A stretch of 64,000 nt of DNA from Ricinus communis (GCF_019578655.1 NC_063265.1:3258501-3322500); one strand, 5' to 3'. Numbered from the stretch's first letter, positions 13,224 through 26,603 are shown. Numbers and translations: made by a program. Notes: a model not told the origin generated them from the letters alone.

Positions 13224-13941
13224 CACGTGGGGAATCTAGGCGGTTGGTGCCTTGATTTACATATCATGCCTCTTGAAATATTCTGCAGCAGAAATTTAAG
13301 TATTAAATTAGAGTCTACTTGCATCATTCTCCATAAAATAATCCACTACTTTTATTCCTCTCTTGTGTACAATCATAAAGATCAAAGAAAAAAGAAAAAA
13401 GAAAAAAGAAAACAAAAAAAACAAAAGGGTAATGGATCTTGAAAAAACTTGCAGCTAATTCTTTTGCCATGGTTATGCATATAATAAGCTACTGGAGCTA
13501 GAAAACAACTCTACTAATAAACTAACATAACTACTTACCTGGGTTTTCTTTTTTATCTAAGAAAAGAAATCAAAGAAAGAGAGACACTGAAACACAAGTC
13601 GTAATGGATCTCTCTTATGATTACGTATTACGGTGCGCAATATGCAGAGTCGCACAATAAATTTTTCATGGTTTAAACCATATACGTGGCTGACTGCAAT
13701 ATGCAAACTTAATTATTATAATTAAACATTATTGTCAAAAATTTTAAAAGAAAATTAATTATTTTTACATATAAATTTTTGTTTCTAATAGCAAAGATGA
13801 TAATTGACAAAGAAGCAAACGAGTGAAAAGAGGACAAAAAAAAGGAGAGTAACAAAAAGAGAGTCGTTGACTGAGGCAACAAAATAAAAAAGCTTTTGTC
13901 AAGGCCGCCAATGCCACACAATTAAAAGTAGGGCCCACGTG
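13224..13941 (-). promoter_or_regulatory. two G-box (CACGTG) motifs upstream of the ankyrin gene
   Basis: CACGTG palindromes occur at 13224-13229 and 13936-13941. The second lies within CCCACGTGGGG, a strong G-box/ABRE context. They are about 0.16 and 0.88 kb upstream of the start codon. G-boxes bind bHLH and bZIP factors and often mediate light or ABA responses. A (GAAAAAA)n microsatellite lies between them at about 13385-13412. Function is inferred from motif alone. Confidence 0.4.
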
Positions 13942-13949
13942 GGGATAAC

Positions 13950-14480
13950 TCAGCATATAATTTACTTATTTATCTTTTTGAGTTAAATTTTAAAATTCAT
14001 ATCAATCAAATAATAAATCATATTTATAAATATTATATATATCAAGTCAGTAGAGGTATGGCAAAATAAGTGGACAAGAGCTAAATCTAACTAAATCAGT
14101 TATTTATTTTAGCCCACATACGCCTACAAACACTCAAGTTCATATAGCTGGTTTATTTCAAATTTCTAAGGTTGGCAAGCTGGATCGCTATCTATGATTA
14201 CTAGCCTTGTTTGAAAAATCCAAAATGAAAACTTTTGCTGAATTGATTATAAGAGTTCGTAAAAGGATATGAGGTTGGAAAAGGAAATTCGTATCCACAG
14301 CTAAATAAATTAAAATTTTTTATATAAATTTAAATTTTATATTTTATATTTTAAAAATAAATATAAATATTCAAATAAAATTTTTTAAGATATTATAATA
14401 AATTTATTTGGTATATTAAAATTTAGAAAAAGTGTAAAATTTGATTTTATGGTTTAACCTTTTGACATAAGAGGTTCTTT
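13950..14480. other. AT-rich intergenic spacer
   Basis: I see no gene or RNA here, only AT-rich sequence between the ankyrin gene promoter region and the first inverted-repeat element. Confidence 0.5.
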
Positions 14481-14979
14481 GGCTTTTTTTTTGTAACACT
14501 TTAGTATTTTGAGAATTAAAATGTTAATAATTTGCATCCAAATTTACTAACATCATTAATTAAATAGTTGTAGTTCATCCATTTAGTGTTAATTGATTAC
14601 AATTTCACCACTATTTCATTCATTAAGTTACTTTTCATTTAAGAGTTTGAAGAGAAAAAAATAGTTTTATAATTTAATTTTTTTCTTAATTTTAGTCAAT
14701 CTCGACAAGCTTTCTCTTTTTAAAACTCGTCGGAATTGATTAGAATTAAGGGAAAAAATCAAATTATGAGACTATTTTTTCTCTTTTTAATTTTTCTCTT
14801 TAAACTCTATAAAAATTGATATGGTTAGTCTTAGATGAAAGCTAACTTAATGAATGAAATAGTGGTGAAATCGTAACCAATGAATGAACTAAGGCTATTT
14901 AATTAATGATATTAGTAAATTTGGATGCAAATAATTAACATTTTAGTTCTCATCATACTAAAGTGTCATAAAAAAAGCC
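14481..14979. mobile_element. ~500-bp full-length palindrome, MITE-like
   Basis: The segment begins GGCTTTTTTTTTGTAACACT and ends in the inverted copy ...AAGTGTCATAAAAAAAGCC. The arms pair almost to the centre: the left arm contains TTGCATCCAAATTTACTAAC and the right arm ATTAGTAAATTTGGATGCAA; further inward TTTCACCACTATTTCATTC pairs with GAATGAAATAGTGGTGAAA. The turn is near 14730. No protein is encoded. Flanks show no clear target-site duplication, so I cannot assign a superfamily. It is non-autonomous and moderately diverged between arms. Confidence 0.75.
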
Positions 14980-14984
14980 AATCT

Positions 14985-15770
14985 TAAAAGATTTTATTTT
15001 AATATTTATATTTATCTTTAAGACATAAAAATTAAATTTAAATAAAAAATTTAATTTATTTAATTTATTTATTAATTAATAAACTATATTACTACTGATA
15101 ATAATTTTTATTTTAAAAATAGTATATTAATAATATTTTAATATTATATTAACTAGTTAACAAATCTTTAATTTGAAAGATTCTAATTCATCTTGAATTA
15201 TATTTTTAATATTATTTTATTTAATTACATAGTAATTTAATTTTAAATTATATAAATTGTATAATACAATATGAAATTTATATAATACTAAAAATAATTA
15301 ATAAACAGTTTTTATATTACTATAATATTTAAAATATATTTAATTTATTAATTTTAAAATACCATACAATAAATTCTTATTAAATTAAATTTATATAATA
15401 TTTATAATTAATATAAATAAGTTCGATTGTATAATATTCCGATAAATAACTAATCTAATTTAAAATCTAATAGTTGAAATTTTTAAAAAATAAGAATTTA
15501 CACAAATTAATAATTCTCATTAAATAATAATATTTAAATTTATATATATATGACGTATTATATTAAAAAGTTATTAATCCAAAATTTTGATAACGTTGTC
15601 AGTTTGACACGCGCAGAGACAGACACATACGCTTCGTATTGCCAAATTGTTTAAAACGTTTGTGAAATGGAAGCATCACCACTACCACTGCCACTATCAA
15701 CCAACTAAAACGTGTGAAAAAGTCATACATATGGACAAATTAATGGCAGGCTATATTTATAAAAGAAAAG
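14985..15770. other. AT-rich intergenic spacer
   Basis: Extremely AT-rich sequence with no open frame of note. It lies between two inverted-repeat elements. Confidence 0.5.
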
Positions 15771-17258
15771 GTGCAAATATACCCTTAATGATTACTCTGA
15801 TAATCATTTTGGATCTTAATGTTTTTCTTTGACCAATTCTAACCCTAAACTTTCTAAAACTACACATTTCAACACTTAAATATAAGTGACATAACAATCT
15901 GTCTAAAATACTGAACTAAACTAAAAGAAATCACATGTGGTCCATTATTTGAAACCCAAGTAATATCTGTGAGATTCTTAATAATAAAATAGCATTTGTC
16001 AAATGAGAACTAAGAGTAAAAGAGTAATATAATATTACTAAACTAATTAGACAATTAATTAGTTGAATAATTAAGAAAACCTTCATTAGGTTGTCTTGAA
16101 GTTCTTGAATTCCACTCTTCATGGATTATTCACTCTATTCTTTAATATATTTTATTTTAAAATTCAAGCTTTGAATAATTAAAATGCTAGTGCTCACTGA
16201 TTTGTGGGACGAAAACCATGCTTCATTTGATGATCGTTATCTTGATCCTCAGACATTACTTATATATGTTGATAAATAATCAAGAAATATATCTAATAAA
16301 ATAATAAATTAAGATTTAATAAATGTCGCAGAATTTGAGATCGAACTTAATTAGCAAAGAGGAAATATATCAACTGCAAAAAACATTTCAAGAAACAATT
16401 CTTTCTTTCTTTTTCAGTTTCAATTCAAATCTTAAGTCCACAAAAAGAAAAAATTACTTGGATACAAAATATAAAATATAAAATACTTAAAAGAAAATTC
16501 AAACAAATTAAGAATTATATTAAATCTGCAATTCAAAATTATAAACATAATTAATCGATTAAAACATACATAAGAACAACAATAACTATCATGAAACAAA
16601 AAAAAGAAACTTAAATCAAAATTTAAAAATCTAAAACAAATCAATATAATACTTGAAGTAAAAAGAATCAAATGTTGTCAAAATCAACTTTGATCTCATC
16701 AGCATAAAACCATAAAAAGAAACGGAAGAAGTTAAAAGGATTGACAAAGAGAGATTTGTTAGAGAAAAGTGAATGAGAAAAGAAAGAAAATGAGAGGTGA
16801 GCTGTTAGAGAGAGAGTAGTTTAGAAAAAGAAAGAAAAAAATAACAACAAAACCCTAGTGTGAGAAGATAAAAGATAATAATATTAAATAATATATTTTT
16901 ATTTTAACTTTTATCCAACTAATGTGACATATAATGATTTATAAATTATAATTTTAAAATATTAAAAACAGTTTATAAAAATATTATATACCACACCAAA
17001 TATATAAAATTTAAAAAAATTAAAATGGACTATATATAATATTATTTTAAAAAATTATTAAATGAACGTTATTGTTTGATGGGCTCACATAATTTTATTT
17101 AGTCGAGTTGGGCATTTCTTTTAAGACAAACGTTATCTTTATGTTTACTTGTGTGCAGTGTAGTATTAGAGAATTAGGGTCATAATTGGTCCAAGAAAAC
17201 ATTAAGGACTAAAATGACTATCCAGGTAAATATTAGGGGTATATCTATCTTTTCATAT
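15771..17258. mobile_element. ~1.5-kb non-autonomous DNA transposon-like element with ~130-bp terminal inverted repeats
   Basis: The left end (15771-15905: GTGCAAATATACCCTTAATG..., then GACCAATTCTAACCCTAAAC) is the diverged inverse of the right end (17124-17258: ...TTAGGGTCATAATTGGTCC..., then ATTAGGGGTATATCTATC). The inverted match continues inward through an ACATAAC/GTTAT-containing stretch. The interior is AT-rich with only frames under 80 codons and no transposase motif. The exact tips and target duplication cannot be fixed by eye. A cut-and-paste MITE-like or solo foldback element is most likely. Confidence 0.65.
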
Positions 17259-17259
17259 A

Positions 17260-19430
17260 TATTATATAATATAATTTTCTTTTTACAAGTTTTCACATTA
17301 GCGCGTTAATGTAACGAAACAATAATATGTTTGTTTGTTTTCAGCTGCGTGTCTCAAATGTCGGGTCTCTGTCTTTTTGACTCTACGACACGGCAGCACC
17401 ATTATTTGAAACTCAAAGCTCGGGTCTCTGTCTCTTTCTTTTTCTTTTTCTTTTTTCTCCCTCTACTCTTTGCCTTTTGTTTTGGTGCACTGCATTGATT
17501 CTGAATAGGGTAATAAAAGAAATTAAATATAACATAGAAAAATTGGATTAGTTTGGTATATCTTTTTCATTTTTCTGTTTTTTACTTGTAAAAATTTAAG
17601 AAATATTTAATATTTTCTAGTTTGTGTTCTTTTAAAAATTTTACATAACAATATTATGACAAAAAAAAAGAATAAGAAAAGGGATAAGATATACAGAGAA
17701 AAAAGTATTGAACGAATAGAAATAAAAAAATTAATAAATATAAAATAATGTGGAGCGAATAAGAAAAAATAAGAATTATAAATACAATATTCAGTGGCAT
17801 TATTAAAAATAGATTTATTTTTAAAATACTATATAAAAAGCTTTGAGAATAAAAGATAAAAATAGTTGTCAACACTTATTTTCTAGATTTAGATATTGAA
17901 AAAATTATATAAATTTCGATGATGAAAGTTACTACCTTTCTCGAATGCTAGGAGGTGCTTTTCTCGAGTTTCAGGAGGTTGAGAATAGATGAATCCCAGA
18001 GAGTTTTGAGCAATTGAACCAAAATTATTTTTTTCTAAAATCAATTTAGATCCAATTGACATAAAATATTAAGTTTAAGAGGTGAATCGATAGTTTTTAA
18101 AAGCTCATGGACTAAATTGCAAGAATATTGTAAGATTTTCAACCGTTGAGCCAATTGGCTCTGCGTACAGCTAATTTGGCTGTGCATAATCCTGATTGGC
18201 CTATTTTTCAAATTTCACTATCGTTTTATATGTTTAATTGTTTTAAAACACCATAATTGGTAAAAAAAAAAAGGCTTTTAGAAGAAAATTATCGATAATT
18301 ATTTAAATTTTAAAATATTTTATTGAATATTTATTAAATAAATATATGATAAATTTAAAATCTTATTTTAAAATTATTGATATTATCTAAACTTATTTAA
18401 GATTTTCTAAAAACCTACTATTATAAATACATCATTAAATCCTAGGTATAGGATTAGCAAGTGCTATCAAGTCTTATAAAATTTTAGCAAGGCTGAGTAA
18501 TCATTAATAATAGTACAAAATTACAGAAAGGTCCAATGAAGAAAGAATCTCATTTTTAAGAAATTTTTCTTAGAATAATACTAACCCTTTTCATCCATTA
18601 AATATTAAATCAAACCGTAAAAGGCTAAATTCATATTCAATCTTTGATTCTACCTCAGCATCTCTAGAGACTTGAAAATCATCATAATACGGTGACAACT
18701 TGAGAGTTCCAAAAACCTTCCAAAAACCTGCAATCATCAAAATTATTTTTTTTGTTCTCTTTAATTCTATGATTTTAGAAACACGAATAGGTTTTTTTAT
18801 TGATGTTTATGTGATTTAAGATTTTCTAATGAATTAACTTATTTTTTGTCATGATTATATACGTTGGATTTTAGAATATGATAATGTGATCTTGCTGGGT
18901 TTTGGAATTTGATAACATGTTTTTATTAGGATTTTGAATCTGGCTCAGTGCTGAGTCGATCGACTCTGTGACCTAGAGCAATCGGTTATGCTCCCAAAGT
19001 TTACTTAAATCCAAATTTTATTCTTTTGTGTAGCTTTTTTAATCTATAATTTTGTTTTATTCATTTTTCATTTAATTTCTTAATTATAAGATGATTATAA
19101 AAGCTAGGTTTAATTTTCTGCTTTATTTTTTATATATGCCAAATACCTGCTATCTGATTACTTAATTAAAAATTTGACATATAGACCTTAGGCTTAAAAT
19201 CAGACCTAAATATGAAATGGCAATCCATTAGACTAATAAGATGAAATATTTGACTTAAGTTAAAATCTATATAGACTTAATGGGCTTTTGTCATGCTTTT
19301 AAATAATTAAATAAATTCACTTAGAATAGGGTCATCCAATTGGGCATCAGCCTATATAAAAAAAAAAAGTAGTCCGTTTAGGTAAAAAAAAGGTTTAGAA
19401 TTCAAAAAAGTTTAGTGAAATGGTGCTTCA
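17260..19430. other. intergenic region with retroelement-like remnants
   Basis: No gene is seen. It includes a pyrimidine-rich stretch near 17425-17480. Segments near 18130-18200 (GAGCCAATTGGCTCTGCG) and 18940-19000 (GAGTCGATCGACTCTGTG) contain short palindromes and look like decayed LTR or untranslated retroelement sequence leading into the reverse-transcriptase relic. That link is inferred from position only. Confidence 0.35.
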
Positions 19431-19446
19431 AGACTTAACCTTTTAT

Positions 19447-20475
19447 GCGAGATATTCAACATCGTATTGACTTAGTGCCAAGTGCTAATCTACCTAATTT
19501 GTCACACTATCGAATGAGTCCCAAGGAGAATGAGATCTTGAGGAAAAAGATAGAAGAGCTATTGAAGAAGGGACATATCTAAGTTAGTATGAGCCCGTGT
19601 GCAGTTCCAACATTGTTGACATTAAAGAAAAATGAGAGTTAGGAATGTGTGTTGATAATTGCGTGGTCAATAAGATCATTATCGGTACACATTTTCAATT
19701 CCAAGATTGGATCACATATTTAATCAACTAAATGGAGTTGTGATGTATATGAAGACTAATCTTAGAATTATTTACCATTAAATCAAAATTTGTCCTAGAG
19801 ATAGTAGAAAACGACTTTCAAGATAAGAGATGGTTTGTTTAAATGGTTAGTCATGCCCTTTGGACTAACTAATGTCAAAGTACTTTCATAAGGCTGATGA
19901 ATCATGTATTGCATCCTTTTATTGGTAGTTTTGTATAGTTACTTTGATGATATCTTGATTTACAGTAAATATGTTAGTGAGCATGTTAGTTATATTAGAG
20001 AGGTGTTGCTTGTATTGAGGGAGAATAAACACTGTGCAAATTTGAAAAGATGTATTTTTATGAGTGAGAGTTTATTGTTCTTGGATTTTATGGTTAGTAA
20101 AAATGAGATTAAGGTAAATGAGGAGAAAGTAAGAACTATTAGAAAGTGGCCTACTCCTAAAAATATGGGTCATGTGAGGAGTTTTAATAGGTTAGCTACT
20201 TTTTATAAGCGTTTCATAAAACACTTTAGTAGTATTGTTGCACCTATTACTTTGAGTATCTGATGAAAAGTAAGTTTCAGTTGGGTGATAATCAAGAAGC
20301 GAGTTTTGCCTTAATCAAAGAAAAGTTGAGTACTGCACATGTATTAGCTTGACCTAATTTTGATTAGTTGTTTGAGGTAGAGTGTAAAATGAGTGGTGTA
20401 GGTATTCGTGTTGTTTTGTCTTAAAAAAAAAAAAACATTCTATAACCTTTTTTAATGAAAAGTTCTTGTGACATT
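19447..20475 (+). pseudogene. broken Ty3/gypsy retrotransposon pol (reverse transcriptase to RNase H)
   Basis: A decayed reverse transcriptase reads across several frames. It opens with [20 protein letters not shown] and [20 protein letters not shown], broken by a stop near 19580. After frame changes the catalytic-site region survives at 19904-20263 with YFDDILIYSK (YxDD box), then VNEEKVRTIRKWPTPKN and a SFNRLATFYKRFIKHFSSI block, the usual connection segment. The RNase H start follows (GDNQEASFALIKEKLSTAHV), but the expected ECDASGVG motif reads ECKMSGVG, losing the catalytic Asp, with nearby stops. There is no protease, integrase or recognisable LTR pair. It is old and inactive; the homology is clear. 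Confidence 0.85.
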
Positions 20476-20479
20476 AAAA

Positions 20480-21265
20480 AAAAAGTGGTCTGCTTTAAGG
20501 GTGCAAATAAAACGAGCCAAGCTATTTAATTAAATAATAAAATAAATAAAATTTACTAAAAATGTTAGTTATTCGTTATATATAGAAAATATAGAAAAGT
20601 AGAGATAGAAAATAAGTATTTTTTTGACATTAGGGCGTGTTAAATTAAAAATATCTTTTGTTCCCATCATAATAAACATATTGTTTAGTTATTTATCTTA
20701 AATTAGAGTTTTACAAAAATTAAATTTTTAAATTCATATTTCCATAATAATTTTTATATTTTTCTATAAAGTATACATTGTGAATTTTTTAAAAAATACA
20801 AATATTTATAAATTAATTACACGACTACCTCCAATACAAATTCATCTAAAAAATCTATAACTCTCCTTTAAACATATCTCTATTAACAGTAAAATTCTCT
20901 AAACTTTAAAGACTAAAAAATCAAATCAGATATGTGAAATTATTTATAAATCTTTTTTTAACTATTGTGATGATGGCTTGGATATTATTCATCTCTTTTT
21001 CTCTAATATTTTAAGAAAATTACATTAATCACGTTTTTTTTTCTTCTTACTTTTATACGCTGTGTTTAGATTTTAGATTTTTATGCTTTTTCTTCTTTCT
21101 TTTTTTTATGCTATTGTGGTATTATTGTTTTCTTTTTTGTCTTTTATCAATTTTTTGAACATAATACTATGTCCTTTCATGATTTTTTTTCTCTTAATAC
21201 TTTTCGCTTTTCTTTTTTTTTTATTTCATTTATTTTATCTTTCATTTTATTTAAAACTAGGACCG
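20480..21265. other. AT-rich spacer, no gene seen
   Basis: AT-rich sequence with T-rich tracts near 21030-21240 that produce a spurious hydrophobic frame. Nothing else is recognisable. Confidence 0.45.
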
Positions 21266-21760
21266 CTAATTTTTGACACGATCTAATAAAATTACATGAC
21301 ACGCCACGTAGTTAAACGAATTTAGATTTAGGATAAATATATTCAGGTCATAAACGAGTAAACCCAAAAAAGAACTAGATTTAAATATATTGATTTGTCT
21401 AATCCGCAAGTGACACGATTAAATATATTTATTTAAAATAATAATTTATATAAATCTTATTACTTATAAAGATATAATTATGTATTCAAAAATCTGAGTC
21501 ATTTCATAATTAAATAAATATATTTTCTGAAATTATAATAATTAGTTTTTATTTAAAAATTAAATTTTTAAGATTTATTTTATTAAATGGATTATACGAG
21601 TTGACCCATTTAACCTAATCAAAAAATATGCATGTGTTTTATTTTGATATTTTGACACGATTAGTTAAACAAGTTGTGTTCAGATTAGCCATTTTTATAT
21701 TATATATGGATCTCCACTCGACACTATTAGACACAACACAACATGAACTGTCAGCTCTAT
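21266..21760. repeat. ACACGA/TGACACG-rich dispersed repeat
   Basis: Short motifs of the type TTTGACACGAT, ATGACACGCC, GTGACACGATT and CGACACTATTAGACACAACA recur through this stretch. The right part also carries the inverse of a GGTTAAATGGGTCAACTCG-like motif. Such ACACGA-rich, loosely inverted sequences are common in eudicot hAT- or foldback-type repeats. The boundaries and class are uncertain. Confidence 0.35.
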
Positions 21761-21764
21761 TTGA

Positions 21765-22378
21765 AACTTTTCACTATTACTTGAAAATCAATGGTTAATT
21801 CATGCAAGTGGTCTTTTTTCAATTTTGGATTGAGATATAAAAACAAGGATGCAAAATTCAAATCTTCTCCTAAAAATGATAGAAATTTTGACTATAAAAA
21901 GAACATTAATGATTCTTCAAAGAAAAATATTAATATTAAGTCTTAAAAAAATCAAAAATCATATAGTGATAGTGATGGGAAAGCCGTTGTTTGCTCCGTG
22001 TTGGTTTTGATTCGTTCTTATATTATTTCCATGAAGTTTGAAAAGCTAATGTCCTTTGGTAATAGAATGTCCTTTATATCAAAAATGACGTATATGATAT
22101 TTTCTTTCTATTATCCCTTATGGTAAAAAAAATAAGTATCGTATCCATATTTGTACATGAAAAAAAAATAGAAGATGAATTTAAAATCAGAATGGAAAAA
22201 ATCAATATCAATCAAAGTATAATATATCTAAAATATACTAGTTATATGCTCATTATATATTTTTTATTATTTCCTTTAAAATCTGTTTTATATTTTGTTT
22301 GGAACTTCTTTTAACCTATTATTTATTTATTCTCTTTTATATTTATATTAATATAATAGTTAATATACAAATATTTTT

Positions 22379-22410
<32 letters not shown>

Positions 22411-23195
22411 CAAATATATCTATTTTTAAGCAAATATTTTTAGATTTTAGACATATTTATTTATTGTATACTTCTATATACTCATAATATACTTTTACTA
22501 TCTACTTTTAAATCTTTTTTATATTTTATTTGACATTTTTTATAATTTTTTATTATTTTATTCCTTTTTATACTTATATTAATATAATTATCAATTTACA
22601 AGTGTTGTGCAATTTTTATATGAATAATACATGATATTAAAACTAATTTAATGATTTTCATGATTTAGAAAAGATAGTAGATACTCATTATATACTCAGA
22701 GTATACTATATATTGTTAAGTTTAAAATTCTATTTGAATATAAACTGAATATATTCATAATATACTTCGATAATACCTTTTATATATTCGAAATAAACTT
22801 GGTATAAATCATCTATCGCAATATTCATATTTTACTTCTCTAATTTGCTTAACCACGATTTATGTCATCACGTTTGTTTAGTCATTGTAATATGAAATGT
22901 TTTAATTTGTCAAGAAAATTTTAAGAATTATTCTTGATTCTTTAATCATTGCAACTTATAGATGTGTCCCTATTAAGCTTGATGCAAATAGTTGTTTTGA
23001 AGTTGAATTTATGTAGCAGCTATACACAAAAAGTATTTAGTGAAGTAATACTTTGTCTTTTTTTAACTCTATATAGAATATAGAGCTTGTATGTCTTCTA
23101 TTTGTAATGGTGGATAACTATTTTCAACTTAATATAGAATCTGATTCTTGTAATTGTATTTATTATGGTGACGAAAAATAAGTAGTGTGTCTATA
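21765..23195. other. AT-rich intergenic region with TA microsatellite
   Basis: A TA dinucleotide run lies at about 22383-22410. Several short motifs of the type ATATACTTTTA/ATATACTCA recur loosely between 22240 and 22800 and again near 23770-24190, as if from an old diverged repeat. No gene was recognised. Confidence 0.4.
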
Positions 23196-23204
23196 TTTCA
23201 AAAA

Positions 23205-23706
23205 GGGTAAAATTCAAAAAATTACTCTATAGTTTGACGCTTTTCACTTGAGGATGGAGAAATTTTTTATATCAAACAAGTTTCACGAGTTTTATTTTCT
23301 TAATATCTTTTAGGTACATATTCATGTTTTTATTAATTTTTACATAATTTTACATATATTGGACATGAACCATTACTAAATTATAATTTTTTAGGCAATA
23401 TGGCATCTAATAATGCTTCATAGAATTCATAAATATATTAAATTTTATTTAAAACTAATAATATATTAAATTTGATTAATAAATATATATATTAACAATT
23501 TATTATTATAATTGAATGTTAAATTACTTAAAACTATTTATTTTATAAAAAAATATGTTTCTATTAATATTTATAATCTAAAAAATGAGAAAAATATTTA
23601 ATATACCTAAATAATGCTAAAGTTACTCATTTGATATAAAAAAATTATATTTATCCCTCAAGTGTAAAAGTATCAAATTTACAGAGTAACTTTTTTACCT
23701 TTACCC
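23205..23706. mobile_element. 502-bp MITE with ~85-bp inverted repeats and probable 9-bp target duplication (Mutator-like)
   Basis: The left terminal repeat starts GGGTAAAATTCAAAAAATTA and contains TAGTTTGACGCTTTTCACTT. The right end carries the inverse (...CCTCAAGTGTAAAAGTATCA..., ending TTTACCC). Flanking 9-mers are TTTCAAAAA on the left and TATCAAAAA on the right, an 8/9 match. A 9-bp duplication with GGG-starting long inverted repeats fits the Mutator-like superfamily. There is no coding capacity. Related ~500-bp palindromes lie inside the tandem units at 34-36.5 kb. Confidence 0.7.
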
Positions 23707-23709
23707 TAT

Positions 23710-26600
23710 CAAAAAATATAAAGATATTTTAAAAATCTGAGAGGAGAAAACTCAATAAGAATCAGAGCATCATATATCTAAAATAAATTCGTTATATACT
23801 TAATATATACTGTTTACTGTATATTTTTAAAATTGTTTTATATTTTTTTAGAAAATATATTTTTTTATATATAATGTATAATTGATGTATTCCTTTTATA
23901 TACCTATTTTCATATAATAGTCAACATACCAAAAATATAAAATAGTATGCAAATGCATATTATATCAAAATTTACATACCTCATATTTTCTTTTCAATAT
24001 CCATTATCGTGGAAAAATATGTATTATGTTTATATATATATATATATATAAAAGATGATCCAAAATTTGAATGAACAGAATTGAGTAAGAATTGTTATAT
24101 ATTTAATATATATACTATTTATTATATACTTTGAAAATTATGTTATATTTTAATTCTTTTTTAGCAAATATAGTATAAATCTTCTACTTTTCAGTTACAT
24201 TAATTTGAATTAATTAAATTCTCTCTATATATAAATATATACAATTGAAATTGAAATTTCTAATTTGATTAACAGATTAATTTTTGGTTCTAAATTAATT
24301 TTTTTGTTTTTTGTTTTTTGTTTTTTTTGCTTTTCTTTGTCACTCTTACTAAGTGTTTTATTCCTATTTTATTTTATTGTGTTAAATGCTATGGAACTAT
24401 TACTGAGTAGTCACGAATAGATTTTATACATTTTCTCAAAACACAATTTAATATAATTTAGATGGATATTTGACCAATTATTTAAAAGGTTAAAATTTAA
24501 AACTAATTAGATAATTTTTAAATTAACTAATTAAAAATTATTGTGACCTTTCGTAAAAATTAGATTTTTTTAAAATTAAATGAAATAATTGGATGAGATT
24601 AAATTTAAATTCTAAAATTATTTAATTTTTATCTAATGTTTACTTTTGTTGTATAATTAAAACTTTTCAAGAGAATGTCCTTCAGTTTTCAAGGTATAAA
24701 TATTAGTTATTTTATTTTATTATCTTCTTTAATGAATTTGGAAGGAAGAATGTATGAAAGAAAATTAAATATAAATATTTTTTAGGTGGAACAAACACTA
24801 AGGCTTAATGCAGCCTAAACACACGTATTTGTTTGATAGTGAGCACAAAAGTCAGACTTTTACAATGTGAGCATATTTTTATTAACTTTAAGAAATATAG
24901 ATATAAAAGTTAACTAACTTACCATTTTTAGGTATTTGTATAAGAATTCCTAATATTTTATTATTTTAGTGCTGGAATATACTATTGATTTATAAAAAAT
25001 TTACAATTTCATGTATTATTGGCATGGTTTTGATCATATGATATCACTAATTTGTTCTTTTAACGTGTGTTCTATTTTTTTATCTTTAGGATTTTTCTCC
25101 TTTTTTTTTTTCTTTTTTGCAAAGCTCCCTTTTGATTTCTACCATATAATTTGTCCTTTATATCCTCAAATGTCCATAAATACATTCTTAAAATCTATAA
25201 GGAGTTTGAGCTTTGATTCGAGATCTAAATTCTAATCGCCCAAATTTTATTTTGATACGAATTTTTTTGAGAAATTGAATTCGAGTGAGAATCAGGACTT
25301 TTTTATTAGAAATTATTAAGTTTTGGGTTATGATTATTTGGTAAATTAACCTGAGTTTGATTTCTGTTTTTTCTTTAGTTTCTTTTATTATTCTATTGTA
25401 CATGTAATTTTTTTTTAATGTTATTTATGATACAAAACATTAAAATATATGAATATATTAAAAGTAGCAAAAGCGGTGTGAAATAAAAATACAGTTAATA
25501 TACATTGTGATGATTGTATCTAAATTATTTATAAGTAAATGACACATGATATTTATTTTAATAAAGAATGATGTAAATATATTATTCAAAATTTACAAAA
25601 AGAGAGTTAAAAAAATAATGAAGAAGCTCATTTGAAAAATAAATGGAATTCGGTTAAGAAGGAATGGATGCTTTAGAAAGAATTGCAAGAAACTAGATTA
25701 GGATGGATTACAACTAAATAAACATTGATGCCTAATAAAATTAAAAAAATTTAAGGTTAGTATTTATAGATTTATTATATAAACGTTGAAAGTATTTACT
25801 TAGAAAATAATTATAATAATAAAAATATTATTTAGTTGATGCAGAATATTTACAAATGATTAGGTATTTTGAATATTATAAAATAGTAGATGATTTTGAA
25901 AGAACTTGACCATCAAAGAATTTTTAATTATGCCCATTCATCACTCGAAAGTTATATTAAGTTTAGTTTAGAATTGGTTAGGAATTAGTTTAATTTATAT
26001 CATAATGTAGATATAATATTAGTTTTTGTTTTTCTTAATAAAATAGTTGCTATACTTAATTAGTATTTGTTTTTTTTTAATTCTATATAAATTTATTGTT
26101 ATTTCAAAAGAAGTAAATTATCATTTCTATCACAAAAATATATTAATATATTATATATCTATATGATAAACTAATGTTAAATTGAGTATAATGTATTTAA
26201 TTATAGTTAAAACATAATTAAAAAATATAATTGTAATTCATAAATATTATTCTTTTTTTTAATTTTAGTAATTAAAAGTATTTTTCACAATATCTTAATA
26301 AATAATAAATAACTTTTGAATATCACTGCTGCAGTTTGGATACAAGTTTACCGAACACTATAATATGATACGAATGCTCACAACAATTTTGCTAACAGTA
26401 AACACAGAGCTTAACAGTAAACATAAAACAGCATATGAACAAAATTAATATTCATATTTTCTAGATTGAAAAGGTATTTAAGTTGTGAATTAGTCGGTGA
26501 TTTTTAATTTGTAAAATAGTATCATTGCTATTTGATAATTTAAATAATTTAGGAAGGAAATTTCTTTTTTTTTTTTTTTTTTTTCCTTTTCATTTGCTAT
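23710..26600. other. AT-rich intergenic region, no gene seen
   Basis: It contains TA runs (near 24031-24050), T-rich low complexity (24298-24330, 25095-25120) and a long poly-T at about 26565-26584. No coding frame, RNA gene or clear transposon ends were recognised. Confidence 0.45.
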
Positions 26601-26603
26601 CAG

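Noticed and set aside
22383..24050. CRISPR-like regular repeats
   Set aside because: The recurring TATA-type strings are irregular low-complexity microsatellites in a plant nuclear sequence.
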